From Natrinema sp031626495 (GTDB lineage: Archaea; Halobacteriota; Halobacteria; Halobacteriales; Natrialbaceae), in the NCBI RefSeq assembly GCF_031626495.1, contig NZ_JAMQOJ010000006.1, positions 399,436 to 463,435 of the forward strand: a stretch of 64,000 bases of DNA. Direction: 5' to 3'. Under the pieces are notes generated by a model. That model saw only the letters and a list, made by a program, of their open reading frames with translations, had not been told where the DNA came from and ran no database searches. This document shows positions 1-8,469 of this stretch, piece by piece (positions within the stretch are counted from its first letter, which is position 1; each line of letters begins with the position of its first letter). The position numbers and the translations under genes are program-made.

Positions 1-983
1 AGTTGATCGACTTTCTGCAGGAGGCTTGCCTGTCGCATTTCGGTGAACGGATCGAGGGTGTTGTTACAGGGGGGGCCGTCGTTGCCGAGGGCGACGTTGA
101 TGTCCCTGTCGAGGTAGTCCCAGACTGGGGCGATGCCGCTCGCGAGTTTCATATTCGAGGACGGACAGTGGGTGACGTGGGTTCCCGTTTTCTCGAGCAC
201 TTCCCGTTCGCTCTCGTCCGTCCAGACACAGTGAGCGAGGACGACATCGTCGCCGGTGAGACCGACTTCGTCCAGCCAATGAATATTCCGCATCCCCGTG
301 TCCGCTTTGACGGTCTCGATTTCGCTTCGATTCTCGCTCGCGTGCGTATGAATCCTAACGCCCTCGTACCTGTCGGCGAGTTCGCGAGCGCCGCGCAGGC
401 ACTCCTCGGTGCAAGAGACGGCGAACCGTGGGGTGACGGCATACCTGATGCGATCGTCGAACGAACCGTGGTACTCCTCGATGAGGCGTTCCGACTCGGC
501 CAGTGCCGTTGACGTGTCTTCCAGAAGGCCTTTCGGCGACCGGCGGTCCATCATCACTTTCCCGAGGACGCCGCGAATGCCGATTTCGCCCGCGGCCTCG
601 AATGCTTCGTCCGCATGGTCGACAGAGAGATGATCTACGCACGTCGTCGTTCCGCTCTCGATCATCTCGAGGTAGCCGAGTTGAGCGGCCACTCTCATCT
701 CCTCGGCTGAAAGCGACGCTTCCATCGGTAGAATATAGTCGAACAACCAGTCGAGGAGTTCCGTATCGTCGGCGATTCCACGACCGAGACTCTGTACGGA
801 GTGAATGTGTCCCCCGACGAGGCCGGGCAAAAGGACGTCGTACTCCTGTCGTTCGTGATCCGGATACTGATCGACGAGATCGTCTCGGTCTCCGACAGCC
901 TCGATTACCGAATCATCCACGACAACGGCACCGTCCTGTATGACGGTGCTCGAGTCAGCGATTACCGTGCCAGCGAGTAACAT
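1..983 (-). CDS. COG0402-type amidohydrolase/deaminase (partial, 3' end missing)
   Basis: The reading frame is open from an ATG at 983 to the left edge, giving 327 codons without a stop, so the C-terminus lies outside the window. It has the composite-domain start typical of the family (residues 1-55), then the metal-binding pair H59-x-H61 in GGHIHS. Further metal and catalytic motifs follow: HTHASEN, the LAHCVW histidine, and a GNDGPPCNN stretch where the family usually has GTDG-x-x-S-N. This places it in the cytosine/guanine deaminase, SAH/MTA deaminase and TrzN/AtzA group of zinc or iron amidohydrolases, which hydrolyse amino or other groups off N-heterocycles. The exact substrate cannot be read from the sequence. 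A TATA-like element (gatataaatt on the minus strand, about 1000-1010) lies some 27 bases before the ATG, so the mRNA is probably leaderless. Confidence 0.85.
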   Translation of the reverse strand, partial: MLLAGTVIADSSTVIQDGAVVVDDSVIEAVGDRDDLVDQYPDHERQEYDVLLPGLVGGHIHSVQSLGRGIADDTELLDWLFDYILPMEASLSAEEMRVAAQLGYLEMIESGTTTCVDHLSVDHADEAFEAAGEIGIRGVLGKVMMDRRSPKGLLEDTSTALAESERLIEEYHGSFDDRIRYAVTPRFAVSCTEECLRGARELADRYEGVRIHTHASENRSEIETVKADTGMRNIHWLDEVGLTGDDVVLAHCVWTDESEREVLEKTGTHVTHCPSSNMKLASGIAPVWDYLDRDINVALGNDGPPCNNTLDPFTEMRQASLLQKVDQ

Positions 984-1443
984 CCGGTAAGAGGGACAAT
1001 TTATATCTTCAAAAGTCTTTCCTCCTCTTCCCCCAACGCGTTACGGATTTCGGTGATACTGTCGAACCACGTCGCTCTCAAGCGTGTCGACTGCGTACCC
1101 GCTGCGTATCGATTACGTGGCTTTGTCACCACGAGTCCGAGAGATGAGAGGGTATCGCCGGCCGACATCAGAATTAACACGCTTAGTCTGTTAAATCTTG
1201 GCGCGAGGGTCTATCAGCAGAGGGTCCGCTGCTTATCGGACTCCAACGGGACCGTCGTCCGTCAGCGCACTTTCCACGAGCGATCGTCCGTGTCGATATC
1301 CGAGCAGAATCGCTATCTACGCGACTGTAACTGCTCCGAAGTCGGTAACAGTTCGTCAGTGTCCGTGTCCAGAACTGCCACTCGCCGTGGACTACACGAG
1401 CGCGATGGTACGGAATCGAGCCGTAAAAACGAACGCCGCCTGA
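984..1443. other. intergenic stretch, no gene recognised
   Basis: About 460 bases between the amidohydrolase promoter and the convergent end of the first S17e-like gene. Open frames here have no recognisable motifs and an arginine/serine-rich composition unlike the acidic proteins around them. Apart from the amidohydrolase promoter at the left end I see nothing. Confidence 0.5.
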
Positions 1444-1626
1444 TCAGTTTTCCGTCCGCTGTCTGGTGATATATCCCGCTATCCGGTTTCGAATCCGTGA
1501 CGAGCCGACGTTCGTCATCTTCGCCACGACCTTGTTGTTCTCACTGAAATCGTTCGTAAACGAGTCTGGGTGTTGGCTCAATAACCGATCCCCGATGCTG
1601 ATGATGTCTTCTGGCTCGGCCGTCAT
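1444..1626 (-). CDS. ribosomal protein S17e-like small protein, copy 1
   Basis: A 60-residue protein that fits archaeal ribosomal protein S17e over its whole length. It has an N-terminal helix with IGDRLL, a central HPDSF-x2-DF block, and the family signature RNRIAGYITR near the C-terminus. Archaeal S17e is usually about 60-65 residues and part of the 30S subunit. This one differs from the canonical haloarchaeal form, which normally begins MAIKP and has a more basic helix, so it may be an accessory paralogue. An AT-rich TATA-like stretch at about 1646-1660 supports a leaderless start at 1626. A second S17e-like gene lies 620 bases away on the other strand. Whether it enters ribosomes is unknown. 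Confidence 0.75.
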   Translation of the reverse strand: MTAEPEDIISIGDRLLSQHPDSFTNDFSENNKVVAKMTNVGSSRIRNRIAGYITRQRTEN

Positions 1627-1776
1627 CAGTTTACATATTCACTCATTTTATGCTTAAGCCCTTTGGTTGAACACCCGCTTGCCGGTGGTCTCGATCGAAT
1701 CGATTGCGCCTCAGCGGGTTCTAGAACGCCTACGGATCAGTATCTGTCTTCGTAGCTCACCTCTCGAATGAGACCG

Positions 1777-2019
1777 TTACGCGGAAACCGAGCCACTGGC
1801 CCGGTGATCAGTGAGTTGTACATCGTAGTACTCGATGAACTTGATCAGGTCGTACTGTGCGAGCTCTGTAGCGATCTCCGGGTCGACCCCGGCTACGATC
1901 TCGTTTTCGATCACCCGAAGTAGACAGTCTTTCGCTCGTTCCGATAACTCGTCAAAGTGACAGATATGGGTCCGTTCGGTGGGTGTTTCTCTGCTGTTTA
2001 CGGTGACTCTCCGTGTCAT
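1777..2019 (-). CDS. small protein of unknown function between two S17e-like genes
   Basis: An 80-residue acidic protein. Its composition (many Asp/Glu, ending in a helical ELAQYDLIKFIEYY segment) is typical of a real haloarchaeal protein rather than a shadow frame. It resembles small conserved haloarchaeal proteins with a CHFDELS-like start and a YDLIKFxEYY end, but I cannot name the family. The ATG at 2019 is chosen over the upstream TTG at 2061. No metal-binding pattern, membrane segment or signal peptide is visible. Confidence 0.55.
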   Translation of the reverse strand: MTRRVTVNSRETPTERTHICHFDELSERAKDCLLRVIENEIVAGVDPEIATELAQYDLIKFIEYYDVQLTDHRASGSVSA

Positions 2020-2247
2020 GGTAATCGATCCCACTGTGCTTTCTGGCTGCGGGATAATCAATATTCCGTCGACACACGGCTACACCGAGTATCGACGATC
2101 GAAACCTGCAAAGAGGCAAATCTCACAATAGTCGCCACAGGCGCGTTTGCTGTGATAGCGTGACTTCGCTTCGCGAAGGTTCGTCGTTGTACGTCACCGT
2201 CACACACTTTGCCAAAGAATTATTATCAACGACATCGTGTCATCAGT

Positions 2248-2439
2248 ATGCCCTCAAACGCCAGTGATATCATATCTATCGGTAATACGTTGATCGAACA
2301 GCATCCAAACACTTTCACCGATGATTTCGAGGAGAACAAGATCCGCGTCGAACAGTTGACCAGCGTAGAGGCCAAACGAGTTAGAAACCGAATAGCTGGT
2401 TATATAACCAGAAAACAAAAAGAACGCGAGTTACAGTAG
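2248..2439 (+). CDS. ribosomal protein S17e-like small protein, copy 2
   Basis: A 63-residue protein homologous to the copy at 1444-1626. Both share DIISIG, an HP-x2-FT-x-DF-x-EN block and RNRIAGYITR. Sequence outside these blocks has diverged, so this is an old paralogue pair, not a recent duplication. An in-frame ATG at 2209 exists, but the start at 2248 matches the family length and has a TATA-like element (aattatta, about 2218-2225) 27 bases before it, as expected for a leaderless haloarchaeal mRNA. Like copy 1 it is not the standard MAIKP-type S17e. A role in ribosome heterogeneity or outside the ribosome is possible but not shown. Confidence 0.75.
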   Translation: MPSNASDIISIGNTLIEQHPNTFTDDFEENKIRVEQLTSVEAKRVRNRIAGYITRKQKERELQ

Positions 2440-2809
2440 CCAGATAAACGGATTCTGTCTGCCTAATGCGGAGTATATTTTTCGACTTCTTTCGCGATCA
2501 TCACTTTGAATTCCACTTATCGGAAATTCTCCGTTCCCATTGGCCACGATTACTCTATCGGGGTTCCCTCAATCACACGGCATCAGTCGATGGTAGTAGT
2601 GGCGGACGGCTTTCGCAATCCCTCTTTCCGAGCGACGGTACTGGTCGAATCTGGAGGCGATCACTCCCACTCGAAGTCCGTCTATAGCGTTGATCCGGTA
2701 GAGATTCACTGTCGCGCCCGCCGAACAGTAGTTGAGACCGGGCCTCAATGCATATACCATCCTGCGAGCACACCGTCTAGACGGGAATCAATGAGTTCTT
2801 GGACCGGAC
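2440..2809. other. intergenic stretch, no gene recognised
   Basis: About 370 bases between an S17e-like gene and the convergent end of wtpC. Several short open frames overlap here on both strands. None has motifs or acidic composition, and I support none of them. Confidence 0.5.
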
Positions 2810-3865
2810 CTACTCGACTTCCGGAATCAGATGTATCGACTCTTGCGGAATCAGTACTTGGACTTCTGAGCCGACCTCGAGCGCCAGTCGTTCGAACGTC
2901 GGCGGACGAACGTTCGCTGTGAGAGTGTGCGATCCCGCTTCGATCTCGATATCGACCCGATACTCGCTTCCCTCGTTCAACCACCGAGCAACCGTCCCCG
3001 TGACTCTATTCGCCGTTCGGTCACCGTCAGCAACATAGGAGGGTTCGACCTCTACCCGAGAGGGATGGATACAGACCGTCACGGCCGACGCAGAGAGGTT
3101 CGACGCGGTCGTCTGGAACTGAGTGTCGCCGAACCGAACTCTCGATCCATCAGCGGTCCGGTCGGTCACTGTTCCCTCGAACAGGTTCTCGTTCCCGGTA
3201 AAGCGGGCGACGAATCGACTAGCCGGCCGCGTGAGCACCGTCGACGGCGTGCCCACCTGCTCGAGGTCACCGTCTCGAACGATGGCGATTCGGTCACCGA
3301 GTGCCGTCGCCGTCCGCTGGTCGTGCGTGACGTAGAGAATCGGAATCTCGAGCGATTCGAACAGGCTGTGCAGTTCGTCCCGGAGCCGTTTTCGGATCGG
3401 CGCGTCGAGGCTCGATAACGGCTCGTCGAGGAGTAACACGTCCGGTTCGGTCGCCAGCGTTCGCGCGAGGGCGACTCGTTGTCGTTCCCCGCCGGAGAGC
3501 GTCGGGGGCTTTCTATCGAGAACCCCGTCGAGTTCGAGAAGCGTCGAAAGTTCGTCGACGCGATCGCTGGCTGTAGCCGCGTAAGCGATGTTTTCTCGGG
3601 CGGTCATATGTGGGAAGAGCGCTCCCTCTTGGAAGACCATCCCCACCTGTCGATCTTCGAGCGGCAAGCCGACCAGTTCTCTCCCATCGAGTCTAATTAA
3701 ACCGGAATCCGGAGTGGCGATACCGGCGATCAGCGAGAGCAGTGTCGTCTTCCCGCTGCCTGACGGCCCCAGGACGGCGAGCACTTCATCGTCGACCGTC
3801 AGGTCCACCGGGCCGAAGTCGAATTGGCCGTACGATTTGCTCAGTCGGGAGAGTTCAAGTGTCAT
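2810..3865 (-). CDS. wtpC: tungstate/molybdate ABC transporter, ATP-binding subunit
   Basis: An ATPase of 351 residues that powers oxyanion uptake through the neighbouring permease. Visible motifs in order are Walker A GPSGSGKTT (about residues 33-41), a Q-loop VFQEGALFPH, the ABC signature LSGGERQR, Walker B VLLLDEP, and a switch histidine in YVTHDQ. A C-terminal TOBE-type region (about 230-351) can bind oxyanions in this family. The second ATG at 3865 gives a 4-base ATGA overlap with the permease stop, so it is preferred to the ATG at 3871. Gene order wtpA-wtpB-wtpC and the divergent Tfx regulator support W/Mo rather than sulfate. The exact metal cannot be decided from sequence. Confidence 0.88.
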   Translation of the reverse strand: MTLELSRLSKSYGQFDFGPVDLTVDDEVLAVLGPSGSGKTTLLSLIAGIATPDSGLIRLDGRELVGLPLEDRQVGMVFQEGALFPHMTARENIAYAATASDRVDELSTLLELDGVLDRKPPTLSGGERQRVALARTLATEPDVLLLDEPLSSLDAPIRKRLRDELHSLFESLEIPILYVTHDQRTATALGDRIAIVRDGDLEQVGTPSTVLTRPASRFVARFTGNENLFEGTVTDRTADGSRVRFGDTQFQTTASNLSASAVTVCIHPSRVEVEPSYVADGDRTANRVTGTVARWLNEGSEYRVDIEIEAGSHTLTANVRPPTFERLALEVGSEVQVLIPQESIHLIPEVE

Positions 3866-4677
3866 TCCCATGGGTTCGATGCGATCGTGTTGAGGACTGT
3901 GAGCGCCACGACAGCGATCACGACCAGGAGTATCGCGACTGGATAGGCGTTATCCAGACCGAGTTCGATAAACGCCACCCAGATCTGGACCGGCATCGTT
4001 CGGGGATAGTACGCCATCATCATCGTCGCGCCGAACTCACCGATCGCTCGTGCAAAGGCGAGGGTCACTCCGGCGAGAATTCCCGGGCCGGCCAAGGGTA
4101 GCGTTACGTGTCGAGCGGTCGTCAATCGGCTCTTCCCCATCGATCGAGAAGCGTATTCGAGGGTCTGGTCAACGCTCTCGAATGCCGCTTTGGCCGTAAC
4201 GACCACGAACGGCGATGCGACGAAGGTCTGGGCAAGCACCACGCCAGCGAGCGACCGTGTCAGTGGGAACCCAGCAGCAATCGCGGCTTCACCGAGCAGT
4301 GATCCCGGGCCGAAAACAGTGAGTAGCACGATCCCGCCGACTGTCGGGGGCAGCACCAACGGGAGCACCACGACTGCGAGGACGACCTTCGTCACAGCCC
4401 CGTCGGTGCGTGCGAGCCAGTACGCGAGCGGCAAGCCGAACAGTGTAGCGACGACTGTGCTGATCGACGCCGACAGAAGCGACGTGGTCGCCGAATCCAC
4501 GACGGTCGGATTGTTTATCCGAGCGAGTATATCCCCAGCCGGTACCGAGAGAAACAGTGACACCAACGGGACGACGTAGTACAGGAGTAACACCCCTCCC
4601 AGGACGAGCGCAACGCTGAGCCAGTCGAATCCGAACGTGACCGGTCCTGAACGATTCGAATTTGAACGTGTCGCCAT
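3862..4677 (-). CDS. wtpB: tungstate/molybdate ABC transporter, permease
   Basis: A 271-residue membrane protein with about six hydrophobic segments. The EAA-type cytoplasmic loop (EYASRSMGKS, then HVTLPLAGPG) is where the ATPase docks. It belongs to the CysTW/ModB-like permease family and would form the channel of the WtpABC importer. Its start abuts the stop of wtpA with no gap, and its stop overlaps the start of wtpC, so the three genes form one operon. Uptake of tungstate or molybdate would feed the pterin-cofactor enzymes at 38.7-44 kb. Confidence 0.88.
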   Translation of the reverse strand: MATRSNSNRSGPVTFGFDWLSVALVLGGVLLLYYVVPLVSLFLSVPAGDILARINNPTVVDSATTSLLSASISTVVATLFGLPLAYWLARTDGAVTKVVLAVVVLPLVLPPTVGGIVLLTVFGPGSLLGEAAIAAGFPLTRSLAGVVLAQTFVASPFVVVTAKAAFESVDQTLEYASRSMGKSRLTTARHVTLPLAGPGILAGVTLAFARAIGEFGATMMMAYYPRTMPVQIWVAFIELGLDNAYPVAILLVVIAVVALTVLNTIASNPWE

Positions 4678-5691
4678 TCAAATCAGGACAGTGACGTCCG
4701 AGACGGTTGACGATAGTGCTTCGTGAGGTCCGCCGAGCCGGGATTGATTCTCCTTGGACTGGTCGGTTGCCTGTCTGACGCGTTGGGGCACGTCGCCCGT
4801 ATGGGCAGGGAACTGCTCGCGAAGGAGGAATCCGTGGTCTTCGAGATAACTCCCGGTCGTATGAGCGTCGAACACGGAGACTGCAGCGTCGCTCATGTGC
4901 CGAATGGTCGAACCGTAACTGATGGGACCGCCCTGTATTTCTTGACCACTCGGCAGTGTGTACGACGTCGTCGAGTACCAATCCTCGGCGTACTGTGGAT
5001 CACTCAGATTGATCTGATCCGGCAACTCGATGTATTCGTAATCGCGTTCGACGGCCATATTGCGGTAGGAGATCGCTGCGTCGATGGAGCCAGTTTCGAA
5101 CTGACTGATCAACGACGTTTCGGGGTAAATCTGATCTCGTTCGAGGATTTGCTCTCTGAGGTTCGACGCGTCGTCGTAGTACCGTGAGGCGAGTTCGAGC
5201 ATGAAGAGGGCACGATATCCAAGTGGGTCTTGGTCTGGGTCGGTTCGACCGATTTTCACGCTCCCGTCGACCATCGGTTCGTACCAACGCCTGGTTCCTG
5301 CCTCGGCCAAGCGCTCCCCGCCAGCTGTGTCCGGATTGTACGCGATGACGACGGAGTTGCTGGTGAACATAGAGTGCCACGGAGGCGAAAGCGGTTCCTC
5401 AAAGAGCGCCACGTCGGCGACTGAGACGATATCAGGGTCACGTTGCCCTTCGTCGATCATTCGAGCAACCGTCGCAGAGCCGTGCGCTTCGATTTCAATT
5501 GGAACGTCTACAGCGGGCTTGAGCCCGTTAGCTATTGCATTCTGGAGGCTGCCAGCTGCGAGGATGGCGACCGTCGTCGATTGACTACCATCTTGACCGC
5601 TCTTACCCGTACAGCCCGCACTGCCAGCGATGGCCGCCGCCCCAGCAGTCAGGAGGAACCGTCGTCGCGTAGTAGGGCATCTATCGGTCAT
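4678..5691 (-). CDS. wtpA: tungstate/molybdate-binding lipoprotein
   Basis: A 337-residue extracellular binding protein. The N-terminus has a twin-arginine motif (RRRFLLT), a hydrophobic stretch and a lipobox ending GSAGC, so it is likely exported folded through Tat and lipid-anchored. The mature part begins with VAILAAGSL, the oxyanion-binding start of ModA/WtpA proteins. The family uses a bound tetrahedral oxyanion between two lobes. It is first in the wtpABC operon. The 63 bases upstream are shared with the divergent Tfx gene, so the operon is probably under Tfx or metal control (inference). Confidence 0.87.
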   Translation of the reverse strand: MTDRCPTTRRRFLLTAGAAAIAGSAGCTGKSGQDGSQSTTVAILAAGSLQNAIANGLKPAVDVPIEIEAHGSATVARMIDEGQRDPDIVSVADVALFEEPLSPPWHSMFTSNSVVIAYNPDTAGGERLAEAGTRRWYEPMVDGSVKIGRTDPDQDPLGYRALFMLELASRYYDDASNLREQILERDQIYPETSLISQFETGSIDAAISYRNMAVERDYEYIELPDQINLSDPQYAEDWYSTTSYTLPSGQEIQGGPISYGSTIRHMSDAAVSVFDAHTTGSYLEDHGFLLREQFPAHTGDVPQRVRQATDQSKENQSRLGGPHEALSSTVSDVTVLI

Positions 5692-5754
5692 CCATACGAG
5701 ATAGAGAACCGTTTGAGGGAAAAGCTTATCTCAAATACATCTGTTTGACTCTGT
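5692..5754. promoter_or_regulatory. divergent wtpABC/Tfx promoter region
   Basis: Only 63 bases separate the wtpA and Tfx start codons. One AT-rich element (aaaagcttatct, about 5720-5731) sits close to 28-30 bases from both starts. It could serve as a TATA-like box in both directions, and a regulator bound there would act on both genes at once. Confidence 0.5.
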
Positions 5755-6180
5755 ATGATCTCTGCAGAATCGACGATATTGACCGAACGACAGGTAGAGG
5801 TACTTAAACTCCGAGAGCAAGGGCAGACCCAACAGGAAGTTGCGGACCAACTGGGAACGACCGACTCGAATATCAGTGCCATCGAACGAGCGGCAGAACA
5901 GAATATCGAGAAGGCCCGACGGACATTAGAGCTCGTCCGGACGGTTCGGGCACCGATTCAGTTTTCCGTCTCTCCGGGGATGAGTTTCGATGATCTGGTC
6001 GCCAGCGTCTATTCACACGGAGATGACGCTGGCATCAAAATCGCGTACTGTCGTCCGGAGCTCTATACACACCTCTATGGGGTTCTCGAAGAGTGTACGA
6101 ACCAGAATGAACTGAAGACGACTATTGATGTCGGAATTACCAACGAGGGCGAGGTGAGAGTCTTCACCGAGGACTTCTGA
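5755..6180 (+). CDS. Tfx-family DNA-binding regulator
   Basis: A 141-residue protein of the Tfx family. Residues 5-55 form a basic helix-turn-helix of the sigma-70 region 4 type (LTERQVEVLKLREQG, then QEVADQLGTTDSNISAIE). The rest is the Tfx C-terminal domain. In Methanothermobacter, Tfx binds the promoter of a molybdenum formylmethanofuran dehydrogenase operon. Placement divergent from wtpABC suggests control of W/Mo uptake here. A TATA-like box 28 bases before the ATG supports a leaderless start. The ligand, if any, is unknown. Confidence 0.85.
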   Translation: MISAESTILTERQVEVLKLREQGQTQQEVADQLGTTDSNISAIERAAEQNIEKARRTLELVRTVRAPIQFSVSPGMSFDDLVASVYSHGDDAGIKIAYCRPELYTHLYGVLEECTNQNELKTTIDVGITNEGEVRVFTEDF

Positions 6181-6272
6181 GTGTGGCTCTTGCTCGTGAG
6201 TCTCACCGGACTGTCTTTCGGCGATTCGCCCAGCGACCATACGCCGAGTGGCCCGTGTATGATTCGACGCCG

Positions 6273-6446
6273 CTATACGTCCGAACCTCGCTCGCTGGAC
6301 TGGAGTCGGACGTACGCGTCGTGTCGGAGATATAGTTTAGCCACAACGAGCACGTGTTTATAGACCAGTTCATCTGCTCGTTTCCACTGGCCTATCTCAT
6401 CTTCGACGCGCTCCCTATTTGATATAGCTGCATACGATTTATTCAT
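6273..6446 (-). CDS. small 57-residue protein with a strong ribosome binding site
   Basis: A short frame reading MNKSYAAISN to ERGSDV with charged, helical composition (ERVEDEIGQWKRADE) and a hydrophobic-basic middle (HVLVVAKLYLR). It is preceded by gaggaggtt, a near-perfect Shine-Dalgarno match about 5 bases before the ATG. That stands out in a window dominated by leaderless starts. A second, start-less minus-strand frame ends at a TAA that overlaps this ATG (atgaataa), which suggests translational coupling to an upstream peptide or the remains of a longer gene. It lies between Tfx and the integrase. Function unknown. Confidence 0.5.
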   Translation of the reverse strand: MNKSYAAISNRERVEDEIGQWKRADELVYKHVLVVAKLYLRHDAYVRLQSSERGSDV

Positions 6447-6509
6447 TCCTGAACCTCCTCAATACGCCCTCAGGCTCCCGTAATCTCCGGATAATCACCT
6501 CCGCGGAAA

Positions 6510-6539
6510 CACACTTGATTAGCTCAATAATCAAGTGTG
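6510..6539. repeat. perfect 12-bp inverted repeat upstream of the integrase
   Basis: Arms 6510-6521 (CACACTTGATTA) and 6528-6539 are exact reverse complements separated by 6 bases. It lies about 80 bases before the integrase start and just before a TATA-like gttttatg. It could be an operator for the integrase or a recombinase site. As a terminator it would be unusual, because no T-tract follows on the relevant strand. Confidence 0.6.
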
Positions 6540-6618
6540 GTTTTATGAGAGTCCGTCCCCTCTACGAATCACGAACGATGCAACCCAGCAGGAAACCGCC
6601 TCTCGAGGGTGATCGAGC

Positions 6619-7758
6619 GTGAATTCCGCCTCAACGTCGGCCGGCGACCCACTCGAGGAGTTCCTTCGATCGAAATCGAAGGGCGGCGAAGACAGCGGGA
6701 ACTATCGACGCAACCTCGAGCGCTGCGTCGAGGACTTTCTCGAGTGGCTCGAGGAAGACTCCCGCTCTGACGGGACGTTCGACGAACTAAACGAACGGAC
6801 GTTCCGCCGGTACGCTCGAGAGCTCACGAACCGAGACCTCGCACCGGGGACGGTGCTGACGTACTACGCGCACGTCAGCGCCTACGTCGGCTGGTGCGTT
6901 CGTGAAGGCCTCCTCGAGGCGAACTACGCCCAGCGAAACGTCGCGAAGGAACCGCTTCCCGACAACGACGGCCGCCGATCGGGTGATCAGCAGGCCTGGA
7001 CTGACGAACACAGAGTACAGATTACGCGCTACGTCGACGAACGAGCCCACGATGCTGCCGACGAAAAGGGGTTCGACGCTGTCCGGGAGTTTCGTGATCG
7101 AGCGCTCGTCTACGTTCTTTGCTACTCCGGCGTCCGCGGTGGTGAGATCTTCGCGGATCCGAAGGACGACCGCCGGAACGGCCTTCGATGGGGAGACATC
7201 TCGCTCGAGGACCGGAAGATGACCGTCCTCGCGAAAAAGCAAGACTGGTCCGACCGTTCCCTGACGAAACAGGCGATAAATCCTATGGCGCGATACAGAA
7301 AAATCCTCGATCCGGCGGGGGACGACTGGCCGGTCTTTCCGACGTTTCACCTTCCGACACTGTACGAGACGCTTCGAACCGGGTTACGGGAAGAACATGG
7401 CTGGTCAGACACAGAGGTCGAGGAGTACGTCGACGATCTCACCGGCCAGGTGGACGTGTTGGACGCACTCCGGGAATACGAACTGACACCGCCCTCGATC
7501 AATACCGATGGCGCTCGGCGGATCATGCGACGACTCTGTGAGGATGCCGGAATCGATCTCGAGGACAAACACGGCTATCTCGCACCGCACGGCGGCCGGC
7601 GCGGCGCGGGGGAGGTAATGGTTCGCCAACGCGGGTTTACAGCCGCTGCCCGTTTGCTGGACAACAGTGAGGAGGTCGTCCGCCAGTCCTACTCACATAT
7701 CGAAGCGAAGGAGATGGCCAAAGACGCCGGTGATGCGTTCGCGGAGCACGATACGTAA
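6619..7758 (+). CDS. tyrosine recombinase / integrase
   Basis: A 379-residue recombinase of the phage-integrase (XerC/D-like) family. An N-terminal SAM-like core-binding domain (about 10-110) precedes the catalytic domain. Active-site residues visible are the first arginine R173 in YSGVRGGE, the H324-x-x-R327 box in PHGGRR, and the nucleophile Tyr358 in SYSHI. The start is a GTG at 6619; the nearby ATG at 6578 is out of frame. All catalytic residues seem present, so it may be active. No tRNA gene or paired attachment site is visible next to it, so any element it belongs to cannot be bounded here. It marks a mobile origin for the surrounding accessory DNA. Confidence 0.88.
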   Translation: MNSASTSAGDPLEEFLRSKSKGGEDSGNYRRNLERCVEDFLEWLEEDSRSDGTFDELNERTFRRYARELTNRDLAPGTVLTYYAHVSAYVGWCVREGLLEANYAQRNVAKEPLPDNDGRRSGDQQAWTDEHRVQITRYVDERAHDAADEKGFDAVREFRDRALVYVLCYSGVRGGEIFADPKDDRRNGLRWGDISLEDRKMTVLAKKQDWSDRSLTKQAINPMARYRKILDPAGDDWPVFPTFHLPTLYETLRTGLREEHGWSDTEVEEYVDDLTGQVDVLDALREYELTPPSINTDGARRIMRRLCEDAGIDLEDKHGYLAPHGGRRGAGEVMVRQRGFTAAARLLDNSEEVVRQSYSHIEAKEMAKDAGDAFAEHDT

Positions 7759-7854
7759 TTCACTTTCAGGGGGCTCCCTGGCGCTCTGGGACAGGGTTAA
7801 GCTGGTGCAGCCCGGATGTCTTTATACGCTGACTGCGGCAGCGTCTCTCGACTC

Positions 7855-8469
7855 ATGCTCACTCCAACAGTCATCAGCGAGTACGATAGACAGGCGCCGG
7901 AGGACACAGCAACGGCGACGTTCGGCCTCGGCTGTTTCTGGGGTCCCGATGCGATGTTCGGCGCCTTGGACGGCGTCGTACGAACGCGAGTCGGCTACGC
8001 CGGTGGAACGAAACCCGACCCGTCGTACGAGGTCCTCGGTGATCACACGGAAGTCGTCCAGTTCGAGTACGACCCCAAGCAACTCTCGTTCGGCGAGTTG
8101 CTCGAGCGGGCGTTCGACGAACACGACCCGTCTCAGCAACCGAAGAAACGCCAGTACCAGAACGTAATCTTCACCGAGACTGCTGCGCAGCACGAACAGC
8201 TGCACGCGTTCCTCGACGGATGCGAACTCAGTCGAGAGCACATCGAGACGCGTTTCGAACGACTTGAACAGTTCCACCTGGCAGAGGACTACCACCAGAA
8301 ATTCAATCTTCGCGGTAAACGGTGGATCACCGACACGTTCGCCGAGGCGGGCTACGATACCACTGCAATCAGAGAATCGCCGGCAGCAGCGAAATTGAAC
8401 GCCCACGTTGCAGGTCACGATGTCAGTGCTCCTTTCGTCGAGTCAACGCACGAGCCACGGTCGGAGTGA
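7855..8469 (+). CDS. msrA: peptide-methionine (S)-S-oxide reductase
   Basis: A 204-residue MsrA, which repairs oxidised methionine in the cytoplasm using a thiol relay. The catalytic motif GCFWG has its cysteine at residue 27, followed by the family blocks RVGYAGG, GDHTEVV and EHDPSQ. Haloarchaeal MsrA proteins begin close to MLTPTVI. That start at 7855 also has a TATA-like tctttata 28-35 bases upstream, so it is preferred to the upstream ATG at 7816. It follows the integrase by about 100 bases on the same strand but is probably a separate unit. Confidence 0.92.
   Translation: MLTPTVISEYDRQAPEDTATATFGLGCFWGPDAMFGALDGVVRTRVGYAGGTKPDPSYEVLGDHTEVVQFEYDPKQLSFGELLERAFDEHDPSQQPKKRQYQNVIFTETAAQHEQLHAFLDGCELSREHIETRFERLEQFHLAEDYHQKFNLRGKRWITDTFAEAGYDTTAIRESPAAAKLNAHVAGHDVSAPFVESTHEPRSE

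Noticed and set aside
1053..1469. 138-codon open frame on the plus strand
   Set aside because: Arg/Ser-rich composition, no motif, and it overlaps the end of a convincing S17e-like gene.
6619..7758. A bounded integrated element with attachment sites
   Set aside because: No tRNA gene or matching direct repeat was found near the integrase, so no element ends can be claimed.
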